Shown in pieces: positions 39,122 through 46,405 of a stretch of 59,762 bases of DNA; the stretch's first letter is position 1, and each line of letters starts with the position of its first letter. Source of the stretch: a virus. The notes beneath the pieces were generated by a model. The model made no database searches and was not told the origin of the DNA. It worked only from the letters and a program-made list of their open reading frames with translations. The translations under genes were made by a program, and so were the position numbers. The stretch covers positions 1 through 59,762 of IMG/VR virus record IMGVR_UViG_3300005432_000333. The stretch is one strand, 5' to 3'.

Positions 39122-39394
39122 CTATTTGATAAATTGATCTAGTACGTTTCCGTAGGCCTTATGGAAATGTGCATAAAGACTTTCAAAGGGGATTAGGTCT
39201 CCAAAGTTCGGCTGGCCAGGAACTTCACACTTCAGGACTTCTTCGTTCACTAGATCCAGCACAACTCCTGAATCGAGTATTTTCCCTGGTCCACATTTCT
39301 TTTTTGACAATTCAATTAATTCGTCGTACCCACCTTTTGCATTGATACTATATTTTACTATTAGAAATCTTTTTTTGTCGTGCTTTTTGCCCAT
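39122..39394 (-). CDS. Hypothetical protein
   Basis: 90 residues, alpha/beta, basic N-terminus (MGKKHDKKRFLIVKYS). Central KKCGPGKILDSGVVLDLVNEEVLKCEVPGQPNF. No domain recognised. It converges with the plus-strand gene and its start overlaps the stop of the oxygenase-like gene by one base. Confidence 0.5.
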   Translation of the reverse strand: MGKKHDKKRFLIVKYSINAKGGYDELIELSKKKCGPGKILDSGVVLDLVNEEVLKCEVPGQPNFGDLIPFESLYAHFHKAYGNVLDQFIK

Positions 39395-39954
39395 TACTCT
39401 ACCGGCTCACCTTCGAATGACATCCAATATCTATCGACTAATCCGGCATTGCAACCTGAGTGCATTGATGTGCCATGCCACTCAAATGCTGTTCCTTTAG
39501 GCAGGCCATATGCAACTCTATCTTTATCTAGAAAGAATGCATGGCCAAGATGGCTTGTGACTGCCACCCACACCCTTTTGACTTTCTTAATTTTTTTATC
39601 TGGATTTGCTTTTTGTTTGAAACCGTTGTACCTGTCTATGTGCGGATGTGAAAACATTCCAGGCCTCATACCATTTATTTTAACTACTGCATTAGAATAT
39701 TCAATGCCATATTTTTCAAAATATTTTTTTGGTACACATTCTTTTACTTCCGGGAAGTCTTTGCTGTGCCATTGCCTTATGCCTGTTTTTTTTGCATATA
39801 GTTCTGTGCTTTTATCCTCTGTTCGGTTACGGTCTGTAGGAAAGAAGAATGCTTCTTCTACAAAAAACTCTTTGGGTTCTATGTTTTTTGTTATATGATT
39901 AACCTTTTCCCAATCGAGATCTAGAACTTCAGTTTCAATACCTTTTAATGACAT
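39394..39954 (-). CDS. 2OG-Fe(II) oxygenase-like (Asp/Asn hydroxylase type)
   Basis: 186 residues. A likely iron site HxD is H105-I-D107 (MFSHPHIDRYN), and H165 with R175 (MHSGCNAGLVDRYWMSF) match the distal His and the 2-oxoglutarate-binding Arg. RVWVAVTSHLGHAFFLD forms the cupin strand between them. It would hydroxylate a protein or small molecule using 2-oxoglutarate, O2 and Fe(II). Several marine phages encode such proteins; substrates are unknown. Late promoter upstream. Confidence 0.6.
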   Translation of the reverse strand: MSLKGIETEVLDLDWEKVNHITKNIEPKEFFVEEAFFFPTDRNRTEDKSTELYAKKTGIRQWHSKDFPEVKECVPKKYFEKYGIEYSNAVVKINGMRPGMFSHPHIDRYNGFKQKANPDKKIKKVKRVWVAVTSHLGHAFFLDKDRVAYGLPKGTAFEWHGTSMHSGCNAGLVDRYWMSFEGEPVE

Positions 39955-39959
39955 AGTGG

Positions 39960-39967
39960 TATTTATT
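39960..39967 (-). promoter_or_regulatory. T4-type late promoter
   Basis: AATAAATA on the minus strand, 5 nt before the ATG at 39954, immediately after the gp44 gene stop. Confidence 0.65.
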
Positions 39968-39969
39968 TG

Positions 39970-40893
39970 CTATTGGGATAGCCTTGCAAGTTTTATCATA
40001 ACACTGGCTAGATTTATTTCTGGATCTGCTACAAAAGAATGATCCACCAATCCTTGTTTTATTATCAGCACCGCCTTGTCCTGTGCGTCCTCATCTTTGC
40101 TGATGATATCCAAGTTGTCATACAGCCATCTGTATATTTCTTCACACTCCTCTGGCCTTGCCTGGGCACATACAAGTTTCCTTGCTTCTTGTATCTTGCC
40201 TTGCTTGAACAGTTCAACCATTTGTAATCTGTAATCCTGTTGTCCAGAATCTCCTGACTGTGGAGGCATCAGTTTTCCATCTCTGCAATTTTGTTGTATC
40301 ATGTTGATGCACTTTCTTAGATCAGGATATGATGCTTTTACGTATGTGTCCAACACTTCTATGTCTGGTTCCATCTGTTCCGCTATCAATATCTCTGCTG
40401 TCCTTGCCGTGAATTCGTTCTTGTCAATAGTCTCCATGTGGAATCCTTGGCACCTTGAATGTAGTGCTGGAATGACCCTGTTTGGATAATTGCAAGTCAA
40501 AATAAATCTTGCTGATGTGTGATACATTTCCATCACACCACGTAATGCCGCCTGTCCGTTTGGACTCATGTAGTCTGCCTCATCTAGCAAGACATATTTG
40601 TATGCACCAAATGGCATGATCTGTACAAACGAATTAATTTTTTCTCTTACTGTGTCTACTGAATTTTCTCTTGAAGCATTTATTTCTAGTATGTCATAAC
40701 TGCTTACTTCTAGTTCTTGAAACAATACCTTTGCAAGTGTAGTCTTACCCACACCCGGGGCACCACTTAATAATAAATGTGGGATCGCTTTGTCATTGAT
40801 CCATGTTTGTATTTGATTCCTTTGTGCTTCATCACGTACCACATATTCTTTTAGTGTTTTCGGTCTGTATTTTTCTACCCAAAGTTCTTTCAT
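39970..40893 (-). CDS. 44: Clamp loader ATPase, T4 gp44-like
   Basis: 307 residues, AAA+ RFC-type subunit that opens the gp45 clamp and loads it on DNA. Walker A GAPGVGKTT (44-52), Walker B VLLDEADYM (101-109), arginine-finger SRC (146-148), then the C-terminal collar. N-terminal WVEKYRPKTLKEYV is the classical RFC box. In T4, gene 44 lies next to 45 and 43; here it is 27 kb away, and no gp62 partner was identified in the window. A 4-nt overlap couples it to the small coiled-coil gene upstream. Confidence 0.93.
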   Translation of the reverse strand: MKELWVEKYRPKTLKEYVVRDEAQRNQIQTWINDKAIPHLLLSGAPGVGKTTLAKVLFQELEVSSYDILEINASRENSVDTVREKINSFVQIMPFGAYKYVLLDEADYMSPNGQAALRGVMEMYHTSARFILTCNYPNRVIPALHSRCQGFHMETIDKNEFTARTAEILIAEQMEPDIEVLDTYVKASYPDLRKCINMIQQNCRDGKLMPPQSGDSGQQDYRLQMVELFKQGKIQEARKLVCAQARPEECEEIYRWLYDNLDIISKDEDAQDKAVLIIKQGLVDHSFVADPEINLASVMIKLARLSQ

Positions 40894-41054
40894 TTACGTA
40901 ACCATTTCCTTGCCGCTTCTATTGGATTTTTTAATCCGTCGTATGTTGAATCTATAAACTTAATATGTTTATAAAGGCTTTGTGACAGTTTGTCAACAGT
41001 GTTTTGAAGTTTATCAATCTTTTTGTTGAGTGCTTCAAGTTCTTTTTTTGTCAT
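40890..41054 (-). CDS. Small coiled-coil protein upstream of gp44
   Basis: 54 residues: a coiled coil MTKKELEALNKKIDKLQNTV then DKLSQSLYKHIKF, with a basic C-terminus (AARKWLRK). The ATG at 41054 lies 16 nt from the formate dehydrogenase end; a longer in-frame start at 41156 would run into that gene. The stop overlaps the gp44 start. No relation to gp62 could be established. Confidence 0.5.
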   Translation of the reverse strand: MTKKELEALNKKIDKLQNTVDKLSQSLYKHIKFIDSTYDGLKNPIEAARKWLRK

Positions 41055-41070
41055 CACAAAGCCTATTATA

Positions 41071-42267
41071 TTATTTTTTGTATTTCGCCGCTTCTTCAGA
41101 GCCACCTGTTGCAGTACCTTTACTATAACTGTGGGCACCCATGCCAGCAAGTTCACCGTTCTGCACGATTAGGTATTGGTTCCTAATTGGTGTGCCGTCA
41201 AAGAAACATTCAAGTATTTCTCTGACACCGTCAGCATATCTTGTCTGTGCTGATAGTGATGTTCCTGATGTGTGTGGTGTCATACCGTGATTTGGCATTG
41301 ATCTCCAAACGTGATCATTTGGTGCTGGTTGTGGGAACCAAACGTCTCCTGCATAGCCAGACAGTTGTCCACTTTTCAATGCATCAGCGATGGCTTCTCT
41401 GTTACAGATTTTGCCTCTCGCAGTGTTCACAATGTAAGCACCTTTTTTCATCTTGCTTATCATTTCAGCATCAAATAAGTTTTCTGTCTCTGGGTGTAGT
41501 GGACAGTTGATTGTCACAACGTCACATACCTTGACCATTGATTCAACTGACTCATGGAAAGTGAGATTTAACTCTTTCTCCACTGCTTCAGGCAATCTGT
41601 GTCTGTCAAAGTAATGTAGATGTACATCAAATGGTTTCATTTTTCTCAAAGCATCAAGACCGATTCTTCCTGCCGCAACTGTTCCGATGTGCATTCCTTC
41701 CACATCATAACTTCTCTGTACTGCGTCAGCAATATTCCAACCACCTTCATTAACTATTCTATGTTGGTTGTGGTAGTCTCTGACCATTGAAACGATCATC
41801 ATGACAATGTGTTCTGCAACTGATCTTGAATTACAGTAGGTCACTTCAACAACATCAATCTTGTTGTCCATTGCCGCTTGTAAATCCACGTGATCAGATC
41901 CGATACCTGCCGTGATAGCCATTTTAAGGTTTTTTGCTTTTTCTATTTTTTCCCTTGTGAGATAGTAAGGAAAGAAAGGTTGTGATATAACAACATCAGC
42001 ATCAACAATGTGTTTGTCGGCTTCGCAGTCGTCACCATCTTTGCTAGACGTCACAACTAATTCATGTCCTGCGTCTTCCAAGAACTTTCTAAGTCCTAGT
42101 TCACCCGACACACAACCTAGCAAATCACCTGGATTGAAATCTCTTCCTTTTGGTGATGGTAGCGTCATGCCATCTGGATACTTCTCTAACTTGGGGAGAT
42201 CCGTAAGTGGATAACTCTCAGGCATTCCGCCTTTAGGGTCGTCGTATAATACGCATAGTATTTTCAT
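41071..42267 (-). CDS. fdh: NAD+-dependent formate dehydrogenase
   Basis: 398 residues, matching methylotroph FDH almost position for position (Pseudomonas sp. 101 enzyme about 400). It oxidises formate to CO2 with NAD+, giving NADH. Active-site residues sit at canonical numbers: N146 (YCNS), R284 (NTARG) and H332 (MTPHTSGTS). NAD-binding VAAGRIG is at 197-203 and D221-R222 indicates NAD rather than NADP. The end AGMGAHSYSKGTATGGSEEAAKYKK is the family signature. It has its own promoter (42291-42319) and AGGAGA ribosome site. Metabolic gene of likely host origin. Confidence 0.96.
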   Translation of the reverse strand: MKILCVLYDDPKGGMPESYPLTDLPKLEKYPDGMTLPSPKGRDFNPGDLLGCVSGELGLRKFLEDAGHELVVTSSKDGDDCEADKHIVDADVVISQPFFPYYLTREKIEKAKNLKMAITAGIGSDHVDLQAAMDNKIDVVEVTYCNSRSVAEHIVMMIVSMVRDYHNQHRIVNEGGWNIADAVQRSYDVEGMHIGTVAAGRIGLDALRKMKPFDVHLHYFDRHRLPEAVEKELNLTFHESVESMVKVCDVVTINCPLHPETENLFDAEMISKMKKGAYIVNTARGKICNREAIADALKSGQLSGYAGDVWFPQPAPNDHVWRSMPNHGMTPHTSGTSLSAQTRYADGVREILECFFDGTPIRNQYLIVQNGELAGMGAHSYSKGTATGGSEEAAKYKK

Positions 42268-42290
42268 TTTATCTCCTGTTAGTGTTATTG

Positions 42291-42319
42291 ATTATACAGA
42301 ATTCTCTAGGTATTGTCTA
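42291..42319 (-). promoter_or_regulatory. sigma70-type promoter for formate dehydrogenase
   Basis: Minus strand TAGACA (42319-42314), 17-nt spacer, perfect TATAAT (42296-42291). It lies at the 3' end of the UV endonuclease gene. The leader of about 20 nt contains AGGAGA before the ATG at 42267. Confidence 0.6.
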
Positions 42320-43332
42320 TATAATTGTTCCTGGGCCATGTTTTTACCTTTGGCCTCGACCTGTATGTCGAAGTTTTCCGAGAACGATAGTGCCCAGTCG
42401 TTAACCTTCCTGTTTGGTAATAGGTCCGAGTGTGCTCGTAGTTTCTGTTTTTTGCAACCTCTGTCTAGTAAATCTTTGATGTTGTGCATCTCTGTGTGTG
42501 TTTTGTCACCTAAGTCTGCAACTGCCAAGTGTTCATCTCTTGAATAAGAGTAGTGCATACTAGGCCTTACACCACGCCAACTGTCGATAACTCTTTTCAC
42601 TCTGTCGTCATTTGCTTCAATATATTCCTCGTCTCTGATCCAATGATGATGTATGTCTAGCACAAGAGCAAGATCCTTTTCCAATTCAAGACTGGCATCT
42701 AGTCCCCAACCCATTTCGTCATTCTCGATTGTGATCAGATTACGTGCCTCGGGAGATAACCTTGGTAGTGCTTTACGTATGCCATCAGGTCCTTGTCTGC
42801 CAGAGATGTGTACATTAATCTTGCAACCATCCTGGAATGACTTACCAAAACCCATCCAACGTGCCATGTCGGTATGGTATTCAAATTCTTCTATGCTACG
42901 TTCTACAATATCTGGTGTTGCACTTGAAAGCACACAGAATTGTCCTGGATGGAAACTTACCTTTACGCCTAGTTTTCTAGCCATTTCACCTACAGGTGCA
43001 AATAACTTAGGCAGGTGGTTCTGTAATTCTGGTCTCTGCCACCAAGACTTCCAATCTTTTTCAGTGTAACCTTGAAGCATCTCACTACCTAGTCTCACCA
43101 TCCTACGTTCAGGTGGCAGTGAGCCAACACGTTGTACCAGTCTACGTGCGGCAAGTGTGTTGTGTGTTAGTATGTCCCATTGGCGTTGTTCTGCCTCGTC
43201 CTTGTGCTCACGTAGCCAACGCATGGTTGTGGATCTGCCATTAAGTTCTCTGTCCTTGGCATTTACTTTCATGCCGCCAAATTCTTTCTCAGAGTTCAAC
43301 CATTTGCAACAGAAACCAAAACGTCTTACCAT
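42292..43332 (-). CDS. uvsE: UV damage endonuclease
   Basis: 346 residues, UvdE/UVDE TIM barrel that nicks 5' of UV photoproducts and other lesions. N-terminal RFGFCCKWLN opens the family; metal-binding residues lie in SFHPGQFCVLSS, TIENDE, LDIHHHW, MHYSYSRDEH and the terminal EAKGKN. Marine T4-like phages commonly carry it for sunlit waters. A leaderless sigma70 promoter abuts the ATG at 43332, indicating early expression. Confidence 0.93.
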   Translation of the reverse strand: MVRRFGFCCKWLNSEKEFGGMKVNAKDRELNGRSTTMRWLREHKDEAEQRQWDILTHNTLAARRLVQRVGSLPPERRMVRLGSEMLQGYTEKDWKSWWQRPELQNHLPKLFAPVGEMARKLGVKVSFHPGQFCVLSSATPDIVERSIEEFEYHTDMARWMGFGKSFQDGCKINVHISGRQGPDGIRKALPRLSPEARNLITIENDEMGWGLDASLELEKDLALVLDIHHHWIRDEEYIEANDDRVKRVIDSWRGVRPSMHYSYSRDEHLAVADLGDKTHTEMHNIKDLLDRGCKKQKLRAHSDLLPNRKVNDWALSFSENFDIQVEAKGKNMAQEQLYRQYLENSV

Positions 43333-43338
43333 GCCTTT

Positions 43339-43366
43339 ATTGTAACAGATATATGTAGTTTGTCAA
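43339..43366 (-). promoter_or_regulatory. sigma70 promoter abutting the start codon (leaderless)
   Basis: Minus strand TTGACA (43366-43361), 16-nt spacer, TACAAT (43344-43339) with extended -10 TGT, then AAAGGC and the ATG at 43332. The -35 lies in the last codons of the ParB-like gene. Confidence 0.65.
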
Positions 43367-43746
43367 TCTTTATAGAAGGCCCACTGGCCAATTATATCAC
43401 TGCACTCCAGTTTGAAACCGTATTCTCTGTCGATGTCTCGCAGTATTTTGTTTGCCTTGGCCATGTTCAATCCTATGTCTGCTGGTAATGGCAAGGCTTC
43501 TATCTCTTTTTCTTTCATTGCTTTGGCGGCCTGTACCCTGTGCCAACCATCTGTCAACAAATAGTATCCGGAATCTTTTATGGGAGTTACAAGTATTGGA
43601 TCAAACGGCTCTTCTTGTTTTTTAAGTTTGTTTATCCAACCTCTTTTTTCTTTATTAAGAGGACGTACTGCACCGAGACCCATTTCAGCCATTGTAACAA
43701 GTTTATCAATGGGCACGAGTGTCCTTTTGAGTTTGATCTTTTTCAT
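43363..43746 (-). CDS. ParB/Srx-fold domain protein
   Basis: 127 residues. The ParB-like core is P-x-L-V-x-P-I-K-D-S-G-x-Y-x-L-x-D-G-x-H-R-x-x-A at about 50-75 (DPILVTPIKDSGYYLLTDGWHRVQAAKA). The family covers DNA-binding partition proteins, nucleases and other functions. It is small, without the HTH domain of chromosomal ParB, so partitioning is unlikely. Coupled by a one-base overlap to the DUF2061-like gene. Confidence 0.7.
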   Translation of the reverse strand: MKKIKLKRTLVPIDKLVTMAEMGLGAVRPLNKEKRGWINKLKKQEEPFDPILVTPIKDSGYYLLTDGWHRVQAAKAMKEKEIEALPLPADIGLNMAKANKILRDIDREYGFKLECSDIIGQWAFYKD

Positions 43747-43985
43747 TACTTAATGCCTTTAATTTTTTTATATGTTTTGTGGAGTGCATAGAACCATAAT
43801 CCATTAATGCTTGGCTCAACAAGTGCAACAGCACCGGCCTCCCATAAACTGGCTCCTGTCATCACACTGACCACAGTCATTGCTATTATAATATGGCCAA
43901 ATGTATAAATCAGTGCAAGTCCTAAACTTGAACTAGTTAATAATTTTTGAAATGCTCCTTGTATGCCTTGTGTAAACTCAGTCAT
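43746..43985 (-). CDS. DUF2061-like membrane protein
   Basis: 79 residues. Two membrane segments (LALIYTFGHIIIAMTVVSVMTGA, about 22-44, and AVALVEPSINGLWFYALH, about 52-69). The pattern Y-x-x-G-H-x-I-I-A then SVMTGASLWEAGAVALVEPSIN fits DUF2061, a small bacterial membrane family of unknown role. It overlaps the GroES-like gene by 8 nt. Confidence 0.6.
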   Translation of the reverse strand: MTEFTQGIQGAFQKLLTSSSLGLALIYTFGHIIIAMTVVSVMTGASLWEAGAVALVEPSINGLWFYALHKTYKKIKGIK

Positions 43986-44445
43986 TGCCCGGAAGTGATG
44001 TCATTTGTTGCATTCCACCAGTGTTGACGTATCCTGCTTGTTTTCTATTGAATTCTGGTTCATCGTCTGATACAAGGAGAATGTCATTCTCGTCAATCAT
44101 TCTGACTTCTAATTCAACGCCTATCTCACCGGCAGATCCTTTTTCTTTTCTTTTAACTTTGAATGCTCTTGACCATCTGCCATGTGCAACCAATATCCAT
44201 TGTCCGACTTTAACGTCATCTTGTAACCTACCTACGGCGTATACTTTGCCCCATCTAGGGTGTATGCCTTCTGCGGTGCCGTCGTCGTCAACTAATATGA
44301 TTCCACCTTTGGATTTTGTTTCTCCAAAGTGCATATCGGATACCAACACTCTTTTCTTAAGTGGGATTATATCATTCTCCACGGTGTATTGCTTACCACC
44401 ATGAGAACCAAAACCTTTGTTCTGTAAGTCTTCTATCTGTCCCAT
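43978..44445 (-). CDS. 31: GroES / T4 gp31-like co-chaperonin
   Basis: 155 residues. The GroES beta-barrel reads IIPLKKRVLVSDMHFGETKSKGGIILVDDDGTAEGIHPRWGKVYAVG: the first strand, the mobile loop (GETKSKGGIILVDD) that contacts GroEL, then the return strand with VKVGQWILVAHGRW. In T4, gp31 replaces GroES to fold the major capsid protein. A charged insertion (about 100-120) and a C-terminal tail enlarge it over host GroES (about 96 residues). The start at 44445 lies after TATAATAC, an imperfect late-type element. Confidence 0.88.
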   Translation of the reverse strand: MGQIEDLQNKGFGSHGGKQYTVENDIIPLKKRVLVSDMHFGETKSKGGIILVDDDGTAEGIHPRWGKVYAVGRLQDDVKVGQWILVAHGRWSRAFKVKRKEKGSAGEIGVELEVRMIDENDILLVSDDEPEFNRKQAGYVNTGGMQQMTSLPGND

Positions 44446-44465
44446 ATAGAAGTATTATATAAGAT

Positions 44466-44843
44466 TTATTCTAGTCCGTCAAGAGCCGCTTCTATGCCTT
44501 TTTTAGGCGAGGCTTTTGGTTTTGTAGATTTCGTTACCTGTTTGGCTTGTGGCTTTGCAGTCATCACTGGTTTAGGTGCTGGTGCAGTCTTTCTAGGTGC
44601 CTGTGGTTTTGCTCTCGCAGGCCTGTCATCGACTCTGCCCTTTGGTTGCTCGTAGTATTTTTTTATGACTTTGTCTTTTGACGTAATTATCTGACCGCCT
44701 GGTCCTAGCACATCACCACGTGCATTCACGTTCATGTTTCCAACTGCTATTTGATCTTCGTTGGTTGCTCTCAATTTTTCTATGTCGATCATTCTGCCCT
44801 GCATAGATCTGTACATTCTTTTTCTTGTTGGTCTTGCTACCAT
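44466..44843 (-). CDS. Conserved T4-like phage protein (NARGDVLGPGGQII), unknown function
   Basis: 125 residues. N-terminal RKRMYRSMQGRMIDIEKLRATNEDQIAVGNMNVNARGDVLGPGGQII is a sequence type widespread in T4-like phages; the C-terminal half is a Pro/Lys/Ala-rich unstructured tail. It is basic. The ribosome site AGGAG precedes the ATG at 44843. Position beside the co-chaperonin suggests head assembly, but that is inference. Confidence 0.65.
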   Translation of the reverse strand: MVARPTRKRMYRSMQGRMIDIEKLRATNEDQIAVGNMNVNARGDVLGPGGQIITSKDKVIKKYYEQPKGRVDDRPARAKPQAPRKTAPAPKPVMTAKPQAKQVTKSTKPKASPKKGIEAALDGLE

Positions 44844-44861
44844 AATATGCTCCTATTACAA

Positions 44862-45887
44862 TTACTTATCATCACGTTGATCACCTGGTCCTAAAATATC
44901 TCCAGGAAGGTCGCCATAGACGATCAAAACACTCCTAGGTTCGTCGCTGTCATTTACCGCTGTGTGGGTGTGCTCTAAAGTGTTGATCAGACATGGCCTA
45001 TTCTTAAATGGTACCACGCCTGCTTTACCAAGTTTGAAATGATTTTTAGACCAATCGCCCTTCAAAGGCCAGTAAAATTTTTTACAACCTCGTATCACAC
45101 TGTATTTTTTTCTACTATAATGGTCATCCCTGTGCATGAATAGATGGCTCTTTGGATACAGAGTCTGCATTGAAATACTTAATATATTTTTGTAACCGAC
45201 TTTATCTATTAAGAGTTCTTTCATTTTAGGTGCTTTAGACCAATCCATATCTAGAAACGGAAGATCTGATTTTGTAGGTGAGTTTGTCTTTATATCCATT
45301 ACTCCTCGAAAGGCTCCTGTGATATCTCTTACATTAATAGCATTCATCTCCTCAATGATGTCATCAACTTCTGGAGTTTCGATGTCTAAAATCTTATATG
45401 GTGTGTAATCAGTGTCTGTTTTCCACCAGTGTGGACCATCACCATTTGCCAGATAACTTTTTATACTTTCAGGAAATTGGTTTTCTAGCACACAAGGTCT
45501 ATCAACAGTAAAAACATATTTTGTAAAGAGATTCTTTCCGAAATCTCCACCGTCTATTTCTGTAAAAACCCTATCTAGAAACACCCCTAATTTTGTGTGT
45601 ATCCAGAGTTTCATGACTCCACCTTCGTCCCACATGGCCGCGGCAGGTTGATGTTCACTCCCATTTCCGTCAACGTAGTATCCTGTGTAAAGAGTGTGCT
45701 CTATACTTTCATCATTCAGTTTTACATCTTTGATTTCTGTTCTCTGTCCTGTATAAGGCAAGTTTAATTCGTACCACCCATCATCTAAACTGAAATCTTC
45801 ATCCAGTTTGAAATCTGTTCTATTGCCCGATAGGTCTAGTAGGAAATTTTCTTTTATGGGCCTGTTGCTCTCAATAGAAATCTTCAT
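44862..45887 (-). CDS. 2OG-Fe(II) oxygenase / aspartyl hydroxylase-like domain protein
   Basis: 341 residues. The N-terminal 170 residues are a beta-rich domain of unknown type. The C-terminal domain has MHRDDHYSRKKYSVIRGCKKFYWP with HxD at about 249-251, then NTLEHTHTAVNDSDEPRSVLIVYG supplying the distal His and Arg. That order matches Asp/Asn beta-hydroxylase-like 2OG oxygenases. Second such protein in the window. It overlaps the DnaE-like piece by 4 nt. Substrate unknown. Confidence 0.65.
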   Translation of the reverse strand: MKISIESNRPIKENFLLDLSGNRTDFKLDEDFSLDDGWYELNLPYTGQRTEIKDVKLNDESIEHTLYTGYYVDGNGSEHQPAAAMWDEGGVMKLWIHTKLGVFLDRVFTEIDGGDFGKNLFTKYVFTVDRPCVLENQFPESIKSYLANGDGPHWWKTDTDYTPYKILDIETPEVDDIIEEMNAINVRDITGAFRGVMDIKTNSPTKSDLPFLDMDWSKAPKMKELLIDKVGYKNILSISMQTLYPKSHLFMHRDDHYSRKKYSVIRGCKKFYWPLKGDWSKNHFKLGKAGVVPFKNRPCLINTLEHTHTAVNDSDEPRSVLIVYGDLPGDILGPGDQRDDK

Positions 45888-46405
45888 CGTAAAAATTCTT
45901 TGATGTCTAGATTGTAAAGTAAAGGGTTAATCTTGTGTACTCCAATCAAGAACAAACAGAAACTGGCCACACTCGATCCTCTTCCAACTCCCCATACAAT
46001 GTTGTTGGCTCGTAGTGTGTCAACAAAATATATTAAGAACTGTAACACTTTTACAAATTTTTTCTTCTCGAATAAATCATATTCGGTTTGCACTCTCATC
46101 TTTTCCTCATCGTTTTGGCATTTGTCTAATAGCCATTGTAACACATTTATTTGATAATACTTCTCTGGCATGTGCCAATTACCAATATTTATTGTGTCAA
46201 ATTCTTCCACAGATTTTCTGTCTGGCACTGTTTTAATCAGCGGAAACCCTAATCCTGTCTGTTTTATTGCGTTGTTGTATTGCTCTGTTTCGCTGAAGAA
46301 CAATTTAGAAATATCAAAGTCTGGATTGTTGTAAAGTAGGTCTATGGTTTCCTGTTCAGAAAATACCACATCACCGTGTTCATTTGTTTTTGTCTTTGCC
46401 GCCAT
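45884..46405 (-). CDS. Stand-alone fragment of DNA polymerase III alpha (DnaE-like)
   Basis: 173 residues. The C-terminal 100 match one internal part of bacterial DnaE: Y-x-I-x-V-L-Q-W-L, then KKFVKVLQFLIYFVDTLRANNIVWGVGRGSSVASFCLFLIGVHKINPLLYNLDIKEFL. Compare GPGRGSxAGSLVAYxLxITxxDPLxxxLLFERFLN, which is part of the polymerase active-site region. The PHP domain, catalytic acids and the rest of DnaE are absent. It is intact with its own start and overlaps, so it is not simply decayed. Alternatives: a domain repurposed for DNA or nucleotide binding. Confidence 0.65.
   Translation of the reverse strand: MAAKTKTNEHGDVVFSEQETIDLLYNNPDFDISKLFFSETEQYNNAIKQTGLGFPLIKTVPDRKSVEEFDTINIGNWHMPEKYYQINVLQWLLDKCQNDEEKMRVQTEYDLFEKKKFVKVLQFLIYFVDTLRANNIVWGVGRGSSVASFCLFLIGVHKINPLLYNLDIKEFLR

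Noticed and set aside
38902-39129. Overlapping plus-strand frame coding a very basic 75-mer (RKQKDRRRRRVLRK region)
   Set aside because: It has a GAGGG site but its codon position 1 lacks the purine bias seen in the 38844-39116 frame. Its basic character follows from purine-rich sequence read out of frame. Kept only as an alternative.
40890-41054. gp62, the partner of gp44
   Set aside because: 54 residues is far too short for gp62 and only a coiled coil is visible.
43363-43746. Plasmid-type partition function (ParB)
   Set aside because: Only the small ParB-like core is present, with no HTH domain, no ParA neighbour and no parS-like repeats.
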